Positions 17,896 to 26,369 of a stretch of 64,000 bases of DNA are shown in pieces. This DNA is from CBDFKS01 sp965248905 (GTDB taxonomy: Bacteria; Chloroflexota; Dehalococcoidia; Lucifugimonadales; JAGWBF01). The position numbers and the translations under genes were made by a program. The notes beneath the pieces are model-generated. The model worked only from the letters and a program-made list of their open reading frames with translations, was not told the DNA's origin and made no database searches. Location: assembly GCA_965248905.1 (NCBI GenBank), contig CBDFKS010000006.1, forward strand, positions 62,001 to 126,000. Direction: 5' to 3'. Within the stretch, counting starts at the first letter, position 1. Every line of letters begins with the position of its first letter.

Positions 17896-17950
17896 GCATG
17901 CCCTGAGTCTGTTCGAAGGACCTGCCCTGAGCGTAGTCGAAGAGAATGCG
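17896..17950. repeat. dispersed repeat (CCCTGAGC...TCGAAG family)
   Basis: GCCCTGAGTCTGTTCGAAGG followed by CCTGCCCTGAGCGTAGTCGAAG: two copies of the CCTTCGA(C)..GCTCAGGG module in the junction between phnC and the first phnE. Confidence 0.65.
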
Positions 17951-17953
17951 AGC

Positions 17954-18736
17954 TTAGTCTTCAGCCTCTAGTCCTGTAATGTCGTAAAGCCCTTCCAACA
18001 GGTCATCCGTTAGCTCATCGACGGGCAGGTCGAACTGGAGCTCACCACCCCGAAGACCAACGGCCCTGGAGAATAACCCACGGGTTAGTTCGACGGAGTG
18101 AAGGCTGGCTACCAAGGTCTTGTCAGACTCACTCACCACATCGATTAGCAGACGCATCAGGTCCTCAGCGCGAGCGGGGTCCAGGGAAGCTACCGGCTCG
18201 TCGGCCAGAATAGCCCTGGGCTTCTGCACCAGCAGCCTCGCCATGGCCACTCTCTGCTGCTCTCCACCAGACAGCCGGGAAGTCCTCTCACCGAGTTTAT
18301 GGCCGATACCTAGCCTGTCCAGAGCCGTTACCGCCAGATTACGCTCCCTGGGGAACATTAGTGAGACGAGGGAGCGGAGGGTGCTCCACTGGCCCAGCCG
18401 GCCCGCCAGGACGTTATGCACCACAGATAGATGGGGCACCAGGTCGAACTGCTGATGCATGACGCCCACTAGGTTGGCAAGCTCGCGGCCGGGTGTTAGG
18501 CTCGTCAGTCGCTGACCGTCTATGAAGATACTCCCATCGTCCGGCTGAATGACTCCGGCCATCAGGTGGAGCAAGGTGGTCTTGCCGCTGCCGCTGGGCC
18601 CTAAAATAGCTACTCTCTCGCCAGACTCGATCTTTAGCGAGATCGGGGCGAGAGCTATGATACCCGAATAGGACTTGGCCACGCGGTCGAGTACGAACAT
18701 AGGTGCGTTGCCGTTTATCGAAACGGGGCCGGTCAT
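17954..18736 (-). CDS. phnC: ABC transporter ATP-binding protein, PhnC type
   Basis: 260 aa ATPase with Walker A GPSGSGKTT, Q-loop MHQQFDLVPHLSV, signature LSGGEQQR, Walker B ILADEP and H-loop VASLHSVE. The QQFDLVPHLSVVHNVLAGRLG segment is characteristic of PhnC-like ATPases. It overlaps the substrate-binding protein gene by ATGA (18733-18736) and precedes the two permeases, so all four genes form one operon. Confidence 0.9.
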   Translation of the reverse strand: MTGPVSINGNAPMFVLDRVAKSYSGIIALAPISLKIESGERVAILGPSGSGKTTLLHLMAGVIQPDDGSIFIDGQRLTSLTPGRELANLVGVMHQQFDLVPHLSVVHNVLAGRLGQWSTLRSLVSLMFPRERNLAVTALDRLGIGHKLGERTSRLSGGEQQRVAMARLLVQKPRAILADEPVASLDPARAEDLMRLLIDVVSESDKTLVASLHSVELTRGLFSRAVGLRGGELQFDLPVDELTDDLLEGLYDITGLEAED

Positions 18737-19650
18737 CTGATAATATCCAGGCTGCGGGCTACTACTTCGATAGCCTTGTAGTTGTCGTTATGGCTGGCGA
18801 CGAAACTGTCGGTCTGGAACAGCTCCAGAATCTCTTTCTCCTTCGCGACTGCGGGGTTTAGCTCCAGCAGGGCATTCTGGAGCTTGCTGGTAAACCCATC
18901 GCCAAAGCGTTCGTCCATATCCCCTCTGATGGTCCAGTTATAGTCGAAGTAAGGAGGCGTGGTATAAAAGACCCGCACCTTGGAAAGGTCCACCTTCTCG
19001 TCCTCCACAGCTCTTTGCCAGACTGCTTCGTTCAGTGCACCCGCCTGAAAAGAACCGCTCTCCACCAGCTTCCAGGTCGTGTCATGGGAGCCGGAAAAGT
19101 TCGGCTTGCCTTCAAAATCGGTCTTTGGATCCACTCCCGCCTGAACCAGAAAATGCCTGGGCATCAGATGGCCGGAGGTCGAGCTTGCACTGCCAAAAGT
19201 GAACGTCAGCCCCTTTAGGTCCTCCATCTCCTCAACGTCTAAGTCCTTCTGGACTACAAAGACCGAGTGGAACTCGGAGTCTCTGGGCCGCTGGGCGATG
19301 GCCTGTGCTCCAGGAGCCGCCACCCGTGCCTGTACTCCAGTAAGGCCCCCGAACCAGGCGAGGTGAATGTCTTCGTTCTTAAAGCCGGTTACGACGGCGG
19401 CATAGTCCACGGTAGGCACATACTTGGCTTTGATGCCCAGCTCTTTGCTGATGTAGTCAGCGACGGTGCTGAACCGGCGATTCAGCTTTGCAGCCTCCTG
19501 GTCAGGGATGCCGCCTATGTACAGCACTCTATCCGACGAGGAATTATCAGTGCAGGAGACCAACAGGAACGTCGCCATCATCATGAAAAGGAGAAGGACA
19601 GACCAGGTTGGACCCAATCTCGCAATGAGGTCTTTGAAGAGGAGACTCAC
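18733..19650 (-). CDS. phnD: phosphonate/selenate-type ABC transporter substrate-binding lipoprotein
   Basis: 305 aa. An N-terminal helix ends in the lipobox LLVSC, so the protein is a lipid-anchored binding protein. The conserved text is LAWFGGLTGVQARVA, TFGSASSTSGHLMP, SGSHDTTWKLVESG, QAGALNEAVW and PPYFDYNWT. These fit the PhnD superfamily and in particular the branch labelled putative selenate transporter, better than classical phosphonate PhnD; phosphonate, phosphite and selenate are all open. GTG 19650 is chosen because GGAGGG lies 7 bases before it; another in-frame GTG is at 19665. Confidence 0.87.
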   Translation of the reverse strand: MSLLFKDLIARLGPTWSVLLLFMMMATFLLVSCTDNSSSDRVLYIGGIPDQEAAKLNRRFSTVADYISKELGIKAKYVPTVDYAAVVTGFKNEDIHLAWFGGLTGVQARVAAPGAQAIAQRPRDSEFHSVFVVQKDLDVEEMEDLKGLTFTFGSASSTSGHLMPRHFLVQAGVDPKTDFEGKPNFSGSHDTTWKLVESGSFQAGALNEAVWQRAVEDEKVDLSKVRVFYTTPPYFDYNWTIRGDMDERFGDGFTSKLQNALLELNPAVAKEKEILELFQTDSFVASHNDNYKAIEVVARSLDIIR

Positions 19651-20074
19651 AAAAATGCCCTCCACGGCATTAATCTCTTAGTGGAACGTCGGAATGCAAG
19701 CTTGACGACTACCGGCGTCGTATGCAGCACTCACGGTGTGCAAGCCTGGAGGGCGGGAAACCTAGAGGAGATTACAGAGGATTCTGTAGAATATCCAGGT
19801 TAAAGGGTCCCTGAGGTGTCGCCCGCCCCGAGCCAGGCGTCCACTCAGGTAAAGCCCGTATGGGTTCGCTGTGGAATGCAGAGATGGTCTATTAGCATAT
19901 AAGCAATAATAAATGAGGGTATTTATGAATGTCAATAACGCTGTCCTGGATTGCCCTGATCAGTCGAAATCCGACCCCGGTGACGGGCCTTTGATATAAT
20001 CGTGGCGTGTTAGCCTGCCCAATTATTCAGCGGGCCCACATCTAATCTAAATAGAACAAGACCGAGGAGGAACC
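19651..20074. promoter_or_regulatory. divergent intergenic region with extended -10 at 19992-20000
   Basis: 424 bases between phnD (minus) and the amidohydrolase (plus). TTGATATAAT at 19991-20000 contains TG-A-TATAAT, an extended -10 for the amidohydrolase; no clear -35. GAGGAGG precedes the ATG at 20075. Nothing else recognised. Confidence 0.4.
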
Positions 20075-21211
20075 ATGGCCAAGGCAGGCTTTCGCATCAT
20101 TGATAGTGACCTTCATCTGATGGAGCCTCCCGATCTATATGAAAGATACCTGGACCCCGCGTACCAAGATCGGGCGCCCACTCCCACGTCCAATCGGGCC
20201 GGCCACTATGCCGGGTGGATGCTCGAAGGGCAGCTCATTCCTCCCTGGACGGCGACTCCAGAGGTGCTCAAGGCCAACGAGATGCTGGACACCAAGGCCC
20301 AAGAGAGCATGCAGGAGGGCTGGGCCAGCCAGTTCGACCCGTCCTCGTCACTTAGGGCCATGGACACGGAGGGCGTTGACATAGCGGTCATGTTCCGCAC
20401 CAGCGCCGGTATGCTGGCTTCCCTGGACTCGCTGGAGCCCCGGTTCGCCCTCGCCTTGTGCCGTGCCTTCAACGATTGGGTCTCCGACTATTGCAAGGAA
20501 GACCCAAAGAGACTCATGTCAACGGCCATAGTTCCACAGCAGGACCCAGAGCTGGCGGCAGAGGAAGCACATCGTTGTGTGACGGACCTGGGAGCGACGG
20601 CCATCGTTCTGCTCCCCATGCCTATAGCAGGCCATCACATCCATGATCCCGAGTTCGACGTTCTATGGGAAGAGATTCAGAACCTCGGTGTCCCCGCCTG
20701 CTTCCACGGCACCTCGGGCGCTGTCTCCAATAACTATATAGGCGGTCGTTTTGCCGGACACCCCAGCTACCGTACCTTGCTCCACGCATCCACCTTTCCT
20801 CTGGAGCTTATGCTGGCCATGGGGAGCATGGTCCTGGGTGGTGTGCTGGAGAGGTTCCCCCACATGAAGGTGGCTTTCCTGGAGGGCAACTGTAGCTGGC
20901 TGCCCTGGTGGCTATACCGTCTGGATGATCAGTGGGAGAAGTTCGGGCCTGGAGAGTCGGTACATCTCTCGGAGTCGCCGTCCAGCTACTTTCTTCGTCA
21001 ATGCACCGTCTCAGTGGACGCCGACGAGAACTTGGCCGAGGACATGGTGAACCGCCTGGGCGACGATAACCTGGTCTTCTCCACCGATTACCCTCACCCC
21101 GACTCCCCATACCCCCACGCCACCGACCAGTTCCTGGCCTTGGAAGGGCTCTCCAAAGCTACGAAACGCAAGGTACTCTGGGACAACTGCGCCCGGCTGT
21201 ACGGGCTTTAG
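20075..21211 (+). CDS. metal-dependent amidohydrolase (amidohydrolase_2 / ACMSD-like)
   Basis: 378 aa TIM-barrel hydrolase or decarboxylase. The family features are IIDSDLHLMEPPDLY at the N-terminus (D-x-H metal site), ACFHGTSG, FPHMKVAFLEGNCSWLPWW and the C-terminal DNLVFSTDYPHPDSPYP with the catalytic aspartate. Relatives act on aromatic or carboxylated ring-cleavage products. Single gene with its own ribosome site. Confidence 0.88.
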   Translation: MAKAGFRIIDSDLHLMEPPDLYERYLDPAYQDRAPTPTSNRAGHYAGWMLEGQLIPPWTATPEVLKANEMLDTKAQESMQEGWASQFDPSSSLRAMDTEGVDIAVMFRTSAGMLASLDSLEPRFALALCRAFNDWVSDYCKEDPKRLMSTAIVPQQDPELAAEEAHRCVTDLGATAIVLLPMPIAGHHIHDPEFDVLWEEIQNLGVPACFHGTSGAVSNNYIGGRFAGHPSYRTLLHASTFPLELMLAMGSMVLGGVLERFPHMKVAFLEGNCSWLPWWLYRLDDQWEKFGPGESVHLSESPSSYFLRQCTVSVDADENLAEDMVNRLGDDNLVFSTDYPHPDSPYPHATDQFLALEGLSKATKRKVLWDNCARLYGL

Positions 21212-21212
21212 T

Positions 21213-21262
21213 CCCTCACCCCATCCCCTCTCCGAGTGGGAGAGAGGTTAAAGGGTAAGGGC
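21213..21262. repeat. dispersed repeat (CCCTCACCCC family)
   Basis: CCCTCACCCCATCCCCTCTCC followed by GAGTGGGAGAGAGG forms an imperfect palindrome immediately after the amidohydrolase stop codon. It could also act as a terminator-like structure but has no T run. Confidence 0.5.
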
Positions 21263-21287
21263 CTCGAACCAGACAGATTATCCTATT

Positions 21288-21316
21288 TTGCCATATATTA
21301 GTAAATATGGTACGAT
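21288..21316 (+). promoter_or_regulatory. toxin-antitoxin promoter with overlapping operator palindrome
   Basis: TTGCCA, 17-base spacer, TACGAT. The palindrome CCATAT-ATTAGTAA-ATATGG (21291-21310) sits between and over the hexamers, as expected for autorepression by an AbrB/MazE-type antitoxin. GAGGTGA lies before the ATG at 21333. Confidence 0.5.
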
Positions 21317-21332
21317 AATTTTGAGGTGACAT

Positions 21333-21581
21333 ATGTCTGAATACAAGACAAAGGTAGCAGAAGGTGGCCGTATCGTAATCCCGGCAGAATGCCGTAAGGC
21401 CCTTGAGATCGAGGTCGGTGACGAGGTAATCATGGTGCTGAAGGAAGGCGAGCTACGGATTTTCACACCCAGCCAGGCGGTCAAACGTGCCCAGAACAGG
21501 ATAACACAATACATTCCTGAGGGTCGAAGTCTCTCTGAAGAGCTGATTCGAGAGCGCAGATCCGAGAATGCACGTGAGTGA
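21333..21581 (+). CDS. AbrB/MazE-type antitoxin
   Basis: 82 aa. SpoVT-AbrB swapped-hairpin DNA-binding domain in the first 50 residues (KVAEGGRIVIPAECRKALEI, VGDEVIMVLKEGELRIFT) followed by a charged helix that would bind the toxin. Overlaps the PIN-domain toxin gene by 14 bases. It probably represses its own promoter through the palindrome at 21291-21310. Confidence 0.85.
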   Translation: MSEYKTKVAEGGRIVIPAECRKALEIEVGDEVIMVLKEGELRIFTPSQAVKRAQNRITQYIPEGRSLSEELIRERRSENARE

Positions 21582-21987
21582 AGTCCCACCATTGGCAGGC
21601 CGAGCTAGGAGAGTGGTGCTGGACGCCTCGGCAATTCTGGCCCTGCTAAGCTCGGAGCCCGGCGCGAACACGGTCGCGTCGGTCATTCCCCGTGGTTTGG
21701 TAAGTGCGGTAAATCTATCCGAGGTAGTGGCCAAACTTACCGACGCCGAGGTGCCCCAAGACGCCGTCCAAGAATCTATCGAGGGACTGGGATTGGATAT
21801 AGTGCCCTTTGATGTCGGCCAGGCTTATGATGCAGGGCTTCTGCGTTCCTTGACCAGGGCAGCGGGTCTATCCATGGGGGACAGGGCCTGCTTGAGCCTT
21901 GCAAGACGCCTTGGGTTGCCAGCTCTCACCGCCGACAGGGCTTGGTCGACGTTGGAGTTGGGTGTGGATGTACAGATGATACGTTGA
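21568..21987 (+). CDS. vapC: VapC-type PIN-domain ribonuclease toxin
   Basis: 139 aa. Acidic PIN residues are in place: VVLDASAIL, NLSEV, MGDRACL and TADRAW. VapC toxins cleave tRNA or rRNA when the antitoxin is lost. The first 14 residues before VVLDAS are longer than usual; the true start may be a GTG nearer 21613, but the 14-base overlap with the antitoxin is normal for such pairs. Confidence 0.85.
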   Translation: MHVSEVPPLAGRARRVVLDASAILALLSSEPGANTVASVIPRGLVSAVNLSEVVAKLTDAEVPQDAVQESIEGLGLDIVPFDVGQAYDAGLLRSLTRAAGLSMGDRACLSLARRLGLPALTADRAWSTLELGVDVQMIR

Positions 21988-22033
21988 GGGTTTAGTAGTC
22001 CGGGTGGGCACAACTGAAAAATGGAGGCACAAT

Positions 22034-24622
22034 ATGACGCTACGGCGAAGGATGACTCATCTAGGAATCGCAACTCTGGCGATTGTGGTACTTGGTATTC
22101 TCGCTGCGGGCACGTTCAGCCTCACGGTGGGAGCGAGCCCCAGCGCGAACACTAACGTGGGCGGCATAATTAGCGCCGACACCACATGGACGGAGGCCAA
22201 CAGCCCCTACATCGTCACCTCCAATGTACTGGTCCAGCAAGGAGTGGCCCTGACAATCGAGCCGGGCGTAGAGGTGAAGTTTAACTCGGACTTGTCTCTC
22301 CAAGTGAACGGGGGACTCATCGCCAGGGGCACGGAGGCATCACCGATCGTGTTCACCTCCAACGAAGCGAACCCTGCTTCAGGGAACTGGGGATTCATTC
22401 AGTTCACCGACTTCGCCGTTGACGCCGTCTACGATGTGAACGGCGATTACCTCTCTGGTTCTATCCTAGAGCATTGCGTCGTCGAGTATGGCAACAGTAT
22501 TGGAGATGGTGCAATTTGGGCAATTTCCTCCTCTCCATTCATTGGTTCGTGCACCTTTCAAAACAACAGCTTAACCCAGTTAGGAAGCCAAATTGATCAC
22601 ACCGCCAACACTCTTAAATTCGATCCAGTTGGTAACACACTCAAAATAATTAACAACTCCTTTAATAACAACCGGGTGGCGCTAGATATTCAGGGTAGCG
22701 GCAGTGAAATCATCATACGCAGCAACACTTTCGATGGCAATGCCTATGAGGCTGTAGAACTTCAAGCAGGTAATTCTACAGTCGTCATCTCCAACAACAT
22801 CTTCAAGAAGGGACAAGGGTCGTCATCAGCTCTAAATTTAAACAAGGACGGTGGCTCTTCCCAGAGTGTTATCAACTTCATTGGAAACGAAGTGAGCAAC
22901 AATGGTAGGTCTATGGAAATAGGAAACGGTACATTTAACATTGATAGCAATCTATTTTATAGCAATACCAGTTGGGCTATTGACTCCAGTGAAGGTACAT
23001 TCCTTGATGGGGGCGTCACAATATCGAATAACTCCTTTGTCAACAACACATGCTTTGACAATAATAACAGAGGTGCTGGTTGTGGCATTCGCATGAAAGG
23101 TCCCGTTAATCCCACCATCTCTACCAACAAGTTTCACGGGAACGATGCAGGCTCTGGAAATGGTGTGGCAATCGTCCTTTGGCGCGGGGCCACCATTACT
23201 AGTAATACCTTCTCGGGGAATACAGGGAACTCCCTTCTGTCCAGATATCAGGAATGGAACGATCCTGCCAGGCCAATTGTTAGCAACAACAACATGCTTT
23301 CCAATAACGTGTCCTACGATTTCTATCTGCAGAATGACACAATCGCAGGAGCAACTGCCACACACAACTGGTGGGGAACTACGAGTGACTCTGAGATCCA
23401 AGCTCTTATATACGACTGGAACGACAATGCTACGCTGGCGATCGTGGACTACACCCCCTTCCTGCTCCAACCGAACACGGGCGCTCCCGTCTCCCCGCCT
23501 ATGAACGTGGCCGCGGTCGGCGACGCCAACGCCCTGTCCATCGACATCAGTTGGGGCACCAACCCGGAGTCGGACGTAGCAAGGTACAACGTGTACTACG
23601 ACACTGACGAGTCCGGGTTCCCCTACGACGGCACGGGGGCCGCTCAGGGGGACTCGCCCATCGACGTCGGCAACGTGATCGGATTTACTCTGTCCGGTCT
23701 GACTCCTTGGATCGCACACCACATCGCCATCACTGCCGTCGACGCTGACGGCAACGAGAGCTGGTACTCGCAGGAACAGGTGGTGACGTTACAGCCCGGT
23801 GTGGACACGACCCCTCCCTACACCGCCGGCCACGCGCCTGCCAAGAACGCTTTTGGAGTACCGGTCGATACAGACATCTGCCTACAGGTCAGGGACGACG
23901 ACTCCGGTGTGGATATGGCTTCCATCGGCCTTTCGGTAGACGGTCTGGATGTGACGGCCCAGTCCGTCATCACAGGCACGTCCGCTAACTATACGGTCTG
24001 CTACGACCCTCCCATCGATTTCGGCTACGGCCAGGTGGTGGATGTAACGGTCGATGCCAGCGACCAGGCCATTCCACCCAACGTCATGCCCACCGACAGC
24101 TACTCTTTTACCACCTTTGTGCCCACCTGCCGGGGATTAGCGGCCACTCATATAGGCACCAATGGGCCTGATATTCTGGTCGGGACCCCCAATGACGACG
24201 TGATGGTCGGGCTAGCCGGAGACGACGTTATCCTGGCGTTAGGGGGCAACGATGTAGTTTGCGCCGGGCCGGGAGATGACTTCGTGGATGGCGGCCTTGG
24301 CAACGACCGGATATTCGGCGAGGAGGGCGATGACGATTTGCGAGGCGGCCCAGGACGGGATAAGATCAGCGGAGGCCCTGGGAATGACCACCTGCGTGGC
24401 GGTTCGGGCAGGGACTTTCTCAAAGGCAATGCGGGCGATGACGTGCTGGACGGGGGCAGCCGCAATGATCGGATATTCGGCGCAGGCGGCGACGACGTAG
24501 CTTTGGGGGGCTTTGGAGACGACACCATCGCGTGCGGAGCGAACTTCGATTTCGCGAATGGTGGGCCTGGAGCAGGAGACACAGCGACACCGGACTGTGA
24601 GGTTACAACCAATATCCCTTAA
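22034..24622 (+). CDS. secreted right-handed beta-helix protein with fibronectin III and RTX repeats
   Basis: 862 aa with a signal peptide (ATLAIVVLGILAAGTFSL). Residues about 45-480 form a parallel beta-helix of NNxF and SNNxF type coils. A fibronectin III-like domain follows (PPMNVAAVGDANALSIDISWG) and then a Big-like region (PPYTAGHAPAKNAFGVPVDTDICLQV). The C-terminal 150 residues hold about eleven calcium-binding GGxGxDxxx nonapeptides (GLAGDDVI, GGPGNDHL, GGFGDDTI). This is a surface or exported protein that may bind or degrade polysaccharide; no catalytic residues could be identified. No type I secretion genes are nearby, and the signal peptide suggests Sec export. ATG 22034 follows GGAGG at 22023-22027. 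Confidence 0.85.
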   Translation: MTLRRRMTHLGIATLAIVVLGILAAGTFSLTVGASPSANTNVGGIISADTTWTEANSPYIVTSNVLVQQGVALTIEPGVEVKFNSDLSLQVNGGLIARGTEASPIVFTSNEANPASGNWGFIQFTDFAVDAVYDVNGDYLSGSILEHCVVEYGNSIGDGAIWAISSSPFIGSCTFQNNSLTQLGSQIDHTANTLKFDPVGNTLKIINNSFNNNRVALDIQGSGSEIIIRSNTFDGNAYEAVELQAGNSTVVISNNIFKKGQGSSSALNLNKDGGSSQSVINFIGNEVSNNGRSMEIGNGTFNIDSNLFYSNTSWAIDSSEGTFLDGGVTISNNSFVNNTCFDNNNRGAGCGIRMKGPVNPTISTNKFHGNDAGSGNGVAIVLWRGATITSNTFSGNTGNSLLSRYQEWNDPARPIVSNNNMLSNNVSYDFYLQNDTIAGATATHNWWGTTSDSEIQALIYDWNDNATLAIVDYTPFLLQPNTGAPVSPPMNVAAVGDANALSIDISWGTNPESDVARYNVYYDTDESGFPYDGTGAAQGDSPIDVGNVIGFTLSGLTPWIAHHIAITAVDADGNESWYSQEQVVTLQPGVDTTPPYTAGHAPAKNAFGVPVDTDICLQVRDDDSGVDMASIGLSVDGLDVTAQSVITGTSANYTVCYDPPIDFGYGQVVDVTVDASDQAIPPNVMPTDSYSFTTFVPTCRGLAATHIGTNGPDILVGTPNDDVMVGLAGDDVILALGGNDVVCAGPGDDFVDGGLGNDRIFGEEGDDDLRGGPGRDKISGGPGNDHLRGGSGRDFLKGNAGDDVLDGGSRNDRIFGAGGDDVALGGFGDDTIACGANFDFANGGPGAGDTATPDCEVTTNIP

Positions 24623-24637
24623 GGGAATCGAACGAAA

Positions 24638-25939
24638 CTATCTGGTTACGGGCGCCGGCGGCCTTTTCGCCAGCAGGAAGAGGACGCTGCTTACGGCCCC
24701 CAGGGCCGCGATCGTGATGAAAGAAATTTCATAGCTATCCTTGAGATCGAACATCACCCCCGCGAACAGGGGCGCCACCAGGTTCGTTATGCCTATAGGG
24801 ACCATCGAGATTCCGACGATAGTGGCGAACGCTCTACGTCCGAAGTAGTCGCCACGAATAGCCGTGACTATCGGAATTCGTCCCCCGTGGCCGATGCCGA
24901 ACACAACGGCGAAGAGAAATGCCATTGGCACGTTCTGGATGAAAGCGGCCAGTGCAAGGCCCGCCACCTGGAAAGCGGAAAAGATAAACAGGGCCACGTT
25001 TTTCGGCATCCGGTCACCTACATAGCCGCCTACCAGCTGAAATATAGCGCCTGCGGCATTGACCGCTGCCCACACGAATGCCGCAGTCTGTAATGAAATA
25101 TCCTTGTCCGTGAGCATGGGAACGAAGTGGACGGTTAAAGTGACATACATGCACGATGAGAAGGCGTGCCCGAAAGTGATATACCAGAAGGACCTCGTAC
25201 GCATAGCCTGGCGCGCCGTAAAGGCAGGCCCTTCACTAATTTCGCTTTCTTGAGTCTGCTCTTCTTGAGACAGGGTTTCTGATCGAGAGTTTGGTGTATC
25301 GCCATCGGGATACTGGCCGTATTCCTCGGGACTGTTGCGGAACAATCGCCACATGGGGAAGGCCAAGGCAATGAACACTATCCCTATTCCCATTGCCGTT
25401 ATGCTCCAACCGTGGCGGCCCGGCTCCACGGCCCATGCCAGCAGAGGCACCAGCAGGAGGCCCCCGATGAAGTTCCCCTCCCCTGCAATGGCCATGGCGG
25501 TGCCACGCCGTCGTACGAACCAGTGGTTCACAGTGGTCATAATAGGGTGCCAGGTGCCCATCGACGAGCCTACCATTATCACAGCATAGGCAAGATAAAA
25601 ATAGAAGATGTTGGTGGTCTGGCTGAACATCAGGAAACCTAGTCCCAATAGCACCGTTCCAATGAATATCAGAACCCGTGCGCCAAATCTGTCGATCAGG
25701 TATCCGATGAGGGGGGCCATGATCTGCCCCTCCAGCTGGGACAGGGAGAATGCCCCCGATAGCACGGTGCGACTCCAGCCGAATTGCACTTCAAGCGCCT
25801 TTACCCATACGCCAACCCCGGCCCACGTCGGTCCGGTGGTCACGCCAATCATCGTCATCGAAAGAGCCACAATCCACCATCCGTAGAAGGGGGAGCGTTT
25901 TCGCACTAATGGATCGGCCGGCTGAGCTTCATGCGCCAT
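24638..25939 (-). CDS. MFS transporter, oxalate/formate antiporter-like
   Basis: 433 aa, twelve helices. Begins FYGWWIVALSMTMIG and has the GYLIDRFGARVL loop and a central hydrophilic loop (about residues 195-225). Close relative of the carrier at 9681-11033, sharing GRxPxxTAIRGxYFGRRAF in the second half. Convergent with the beta-helix gene; 15 bases separate the stop codons. Confidence 0.88.
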   Translation of the reverse strand: MAHEAQPADPLVRKRSPFYGWWIVALSMTMIGVTTGPTWAGVGVWVKALEVQFGWSRTVLSGAFSLSQLEGQIMAPLIGYLIDRFGARVLIFIGTVLLGLGFLMFSQTTNIFYFYLAYAVIMVGSSMGTWHPIMTTVNHWFVRRRGTAMAIAGEGNFIGGLLLVPLLAWAVEPGRHGWSITAMGIGIVFIALAFPMWRLFRNSPEEYGQYPDGDTPNSRSETLSQEEQTQESEISEGPAFTARQAMRTRSFWYITFGHAFSSCMYVTLTVHFVPMLTDKDISLQTAAFVWAAVNAAGAIFQLVGGYVGDRMPKNVALFIFSAFQVAGLALAAFIQNVPMAFLFAVVFGIGHGGRIPIVTAIRGDYFGRRAFATIVGISMVPIGITNLVAPLFAGVMFDLKDSYEISFITIAALGAVSSVLFLLAKRPPAPVTR

Positions 25940-26142
25940 AAAGATACTCTCTTATCATCAGTAACATCTTAACCCATGTGAATATAGACAAAATATATGA
26001 CGGCATCCGAGATTGACTGTGTTGGCAAGCTTGGCTCCCGGTATGTCTAGCTTGAGTGCCTCCAGTCAATCTCACAGCAAGGCCCTTCCCACAAAATGGG
26101 AAGGGCCAAAACGTCGTTTCCCAGGACATATGAACGGCAGCT

Positions 26143-26317
26143 TATGGTCAGTCAACCTTAAAATTTATGCCTTGTTTCACCCCACTCTAACTCTCCCCCG
26201 TCAAGGGGGAGAGAACAACTCCCTTTCCCCTCGATGGGGGAAGGCTAGAGCCTGCCCTGAGCCTGCCGAAGGGATGGGGGTGAAAGGCACCATCATATCT
26301 TGGTTGACTAAGTACTA
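26143..26317. mobile_element. candidate MITE with IS630-like ends
   Basis: About 175 bp. The left end reads TA-TGGTCAGTCAACC and the right end GGTTGACTAAGTAC-TA-G; the resident IS630 ends are GTACTCAGTCAAC, so TCAGTCAAC is shared. The inside is the C-rich repeat TTTCACCCCACTCTAACTC with CCCCCGTCAAGGGGG, then CCTCGATGGGGGAAGG, a GCCTGCCCTGAGCCTGCCG module and GGGATGGGGGTGAAA. No coding capacity. The rest of 25940-26369 holds nothing recognised. Confidence 0.5.
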
Positions 26318-26369
26318 GCCCGTTAGGCGCCAGGGTGGCGCTTCAAGGGCTAGGATTTCTTAGCTAGGT

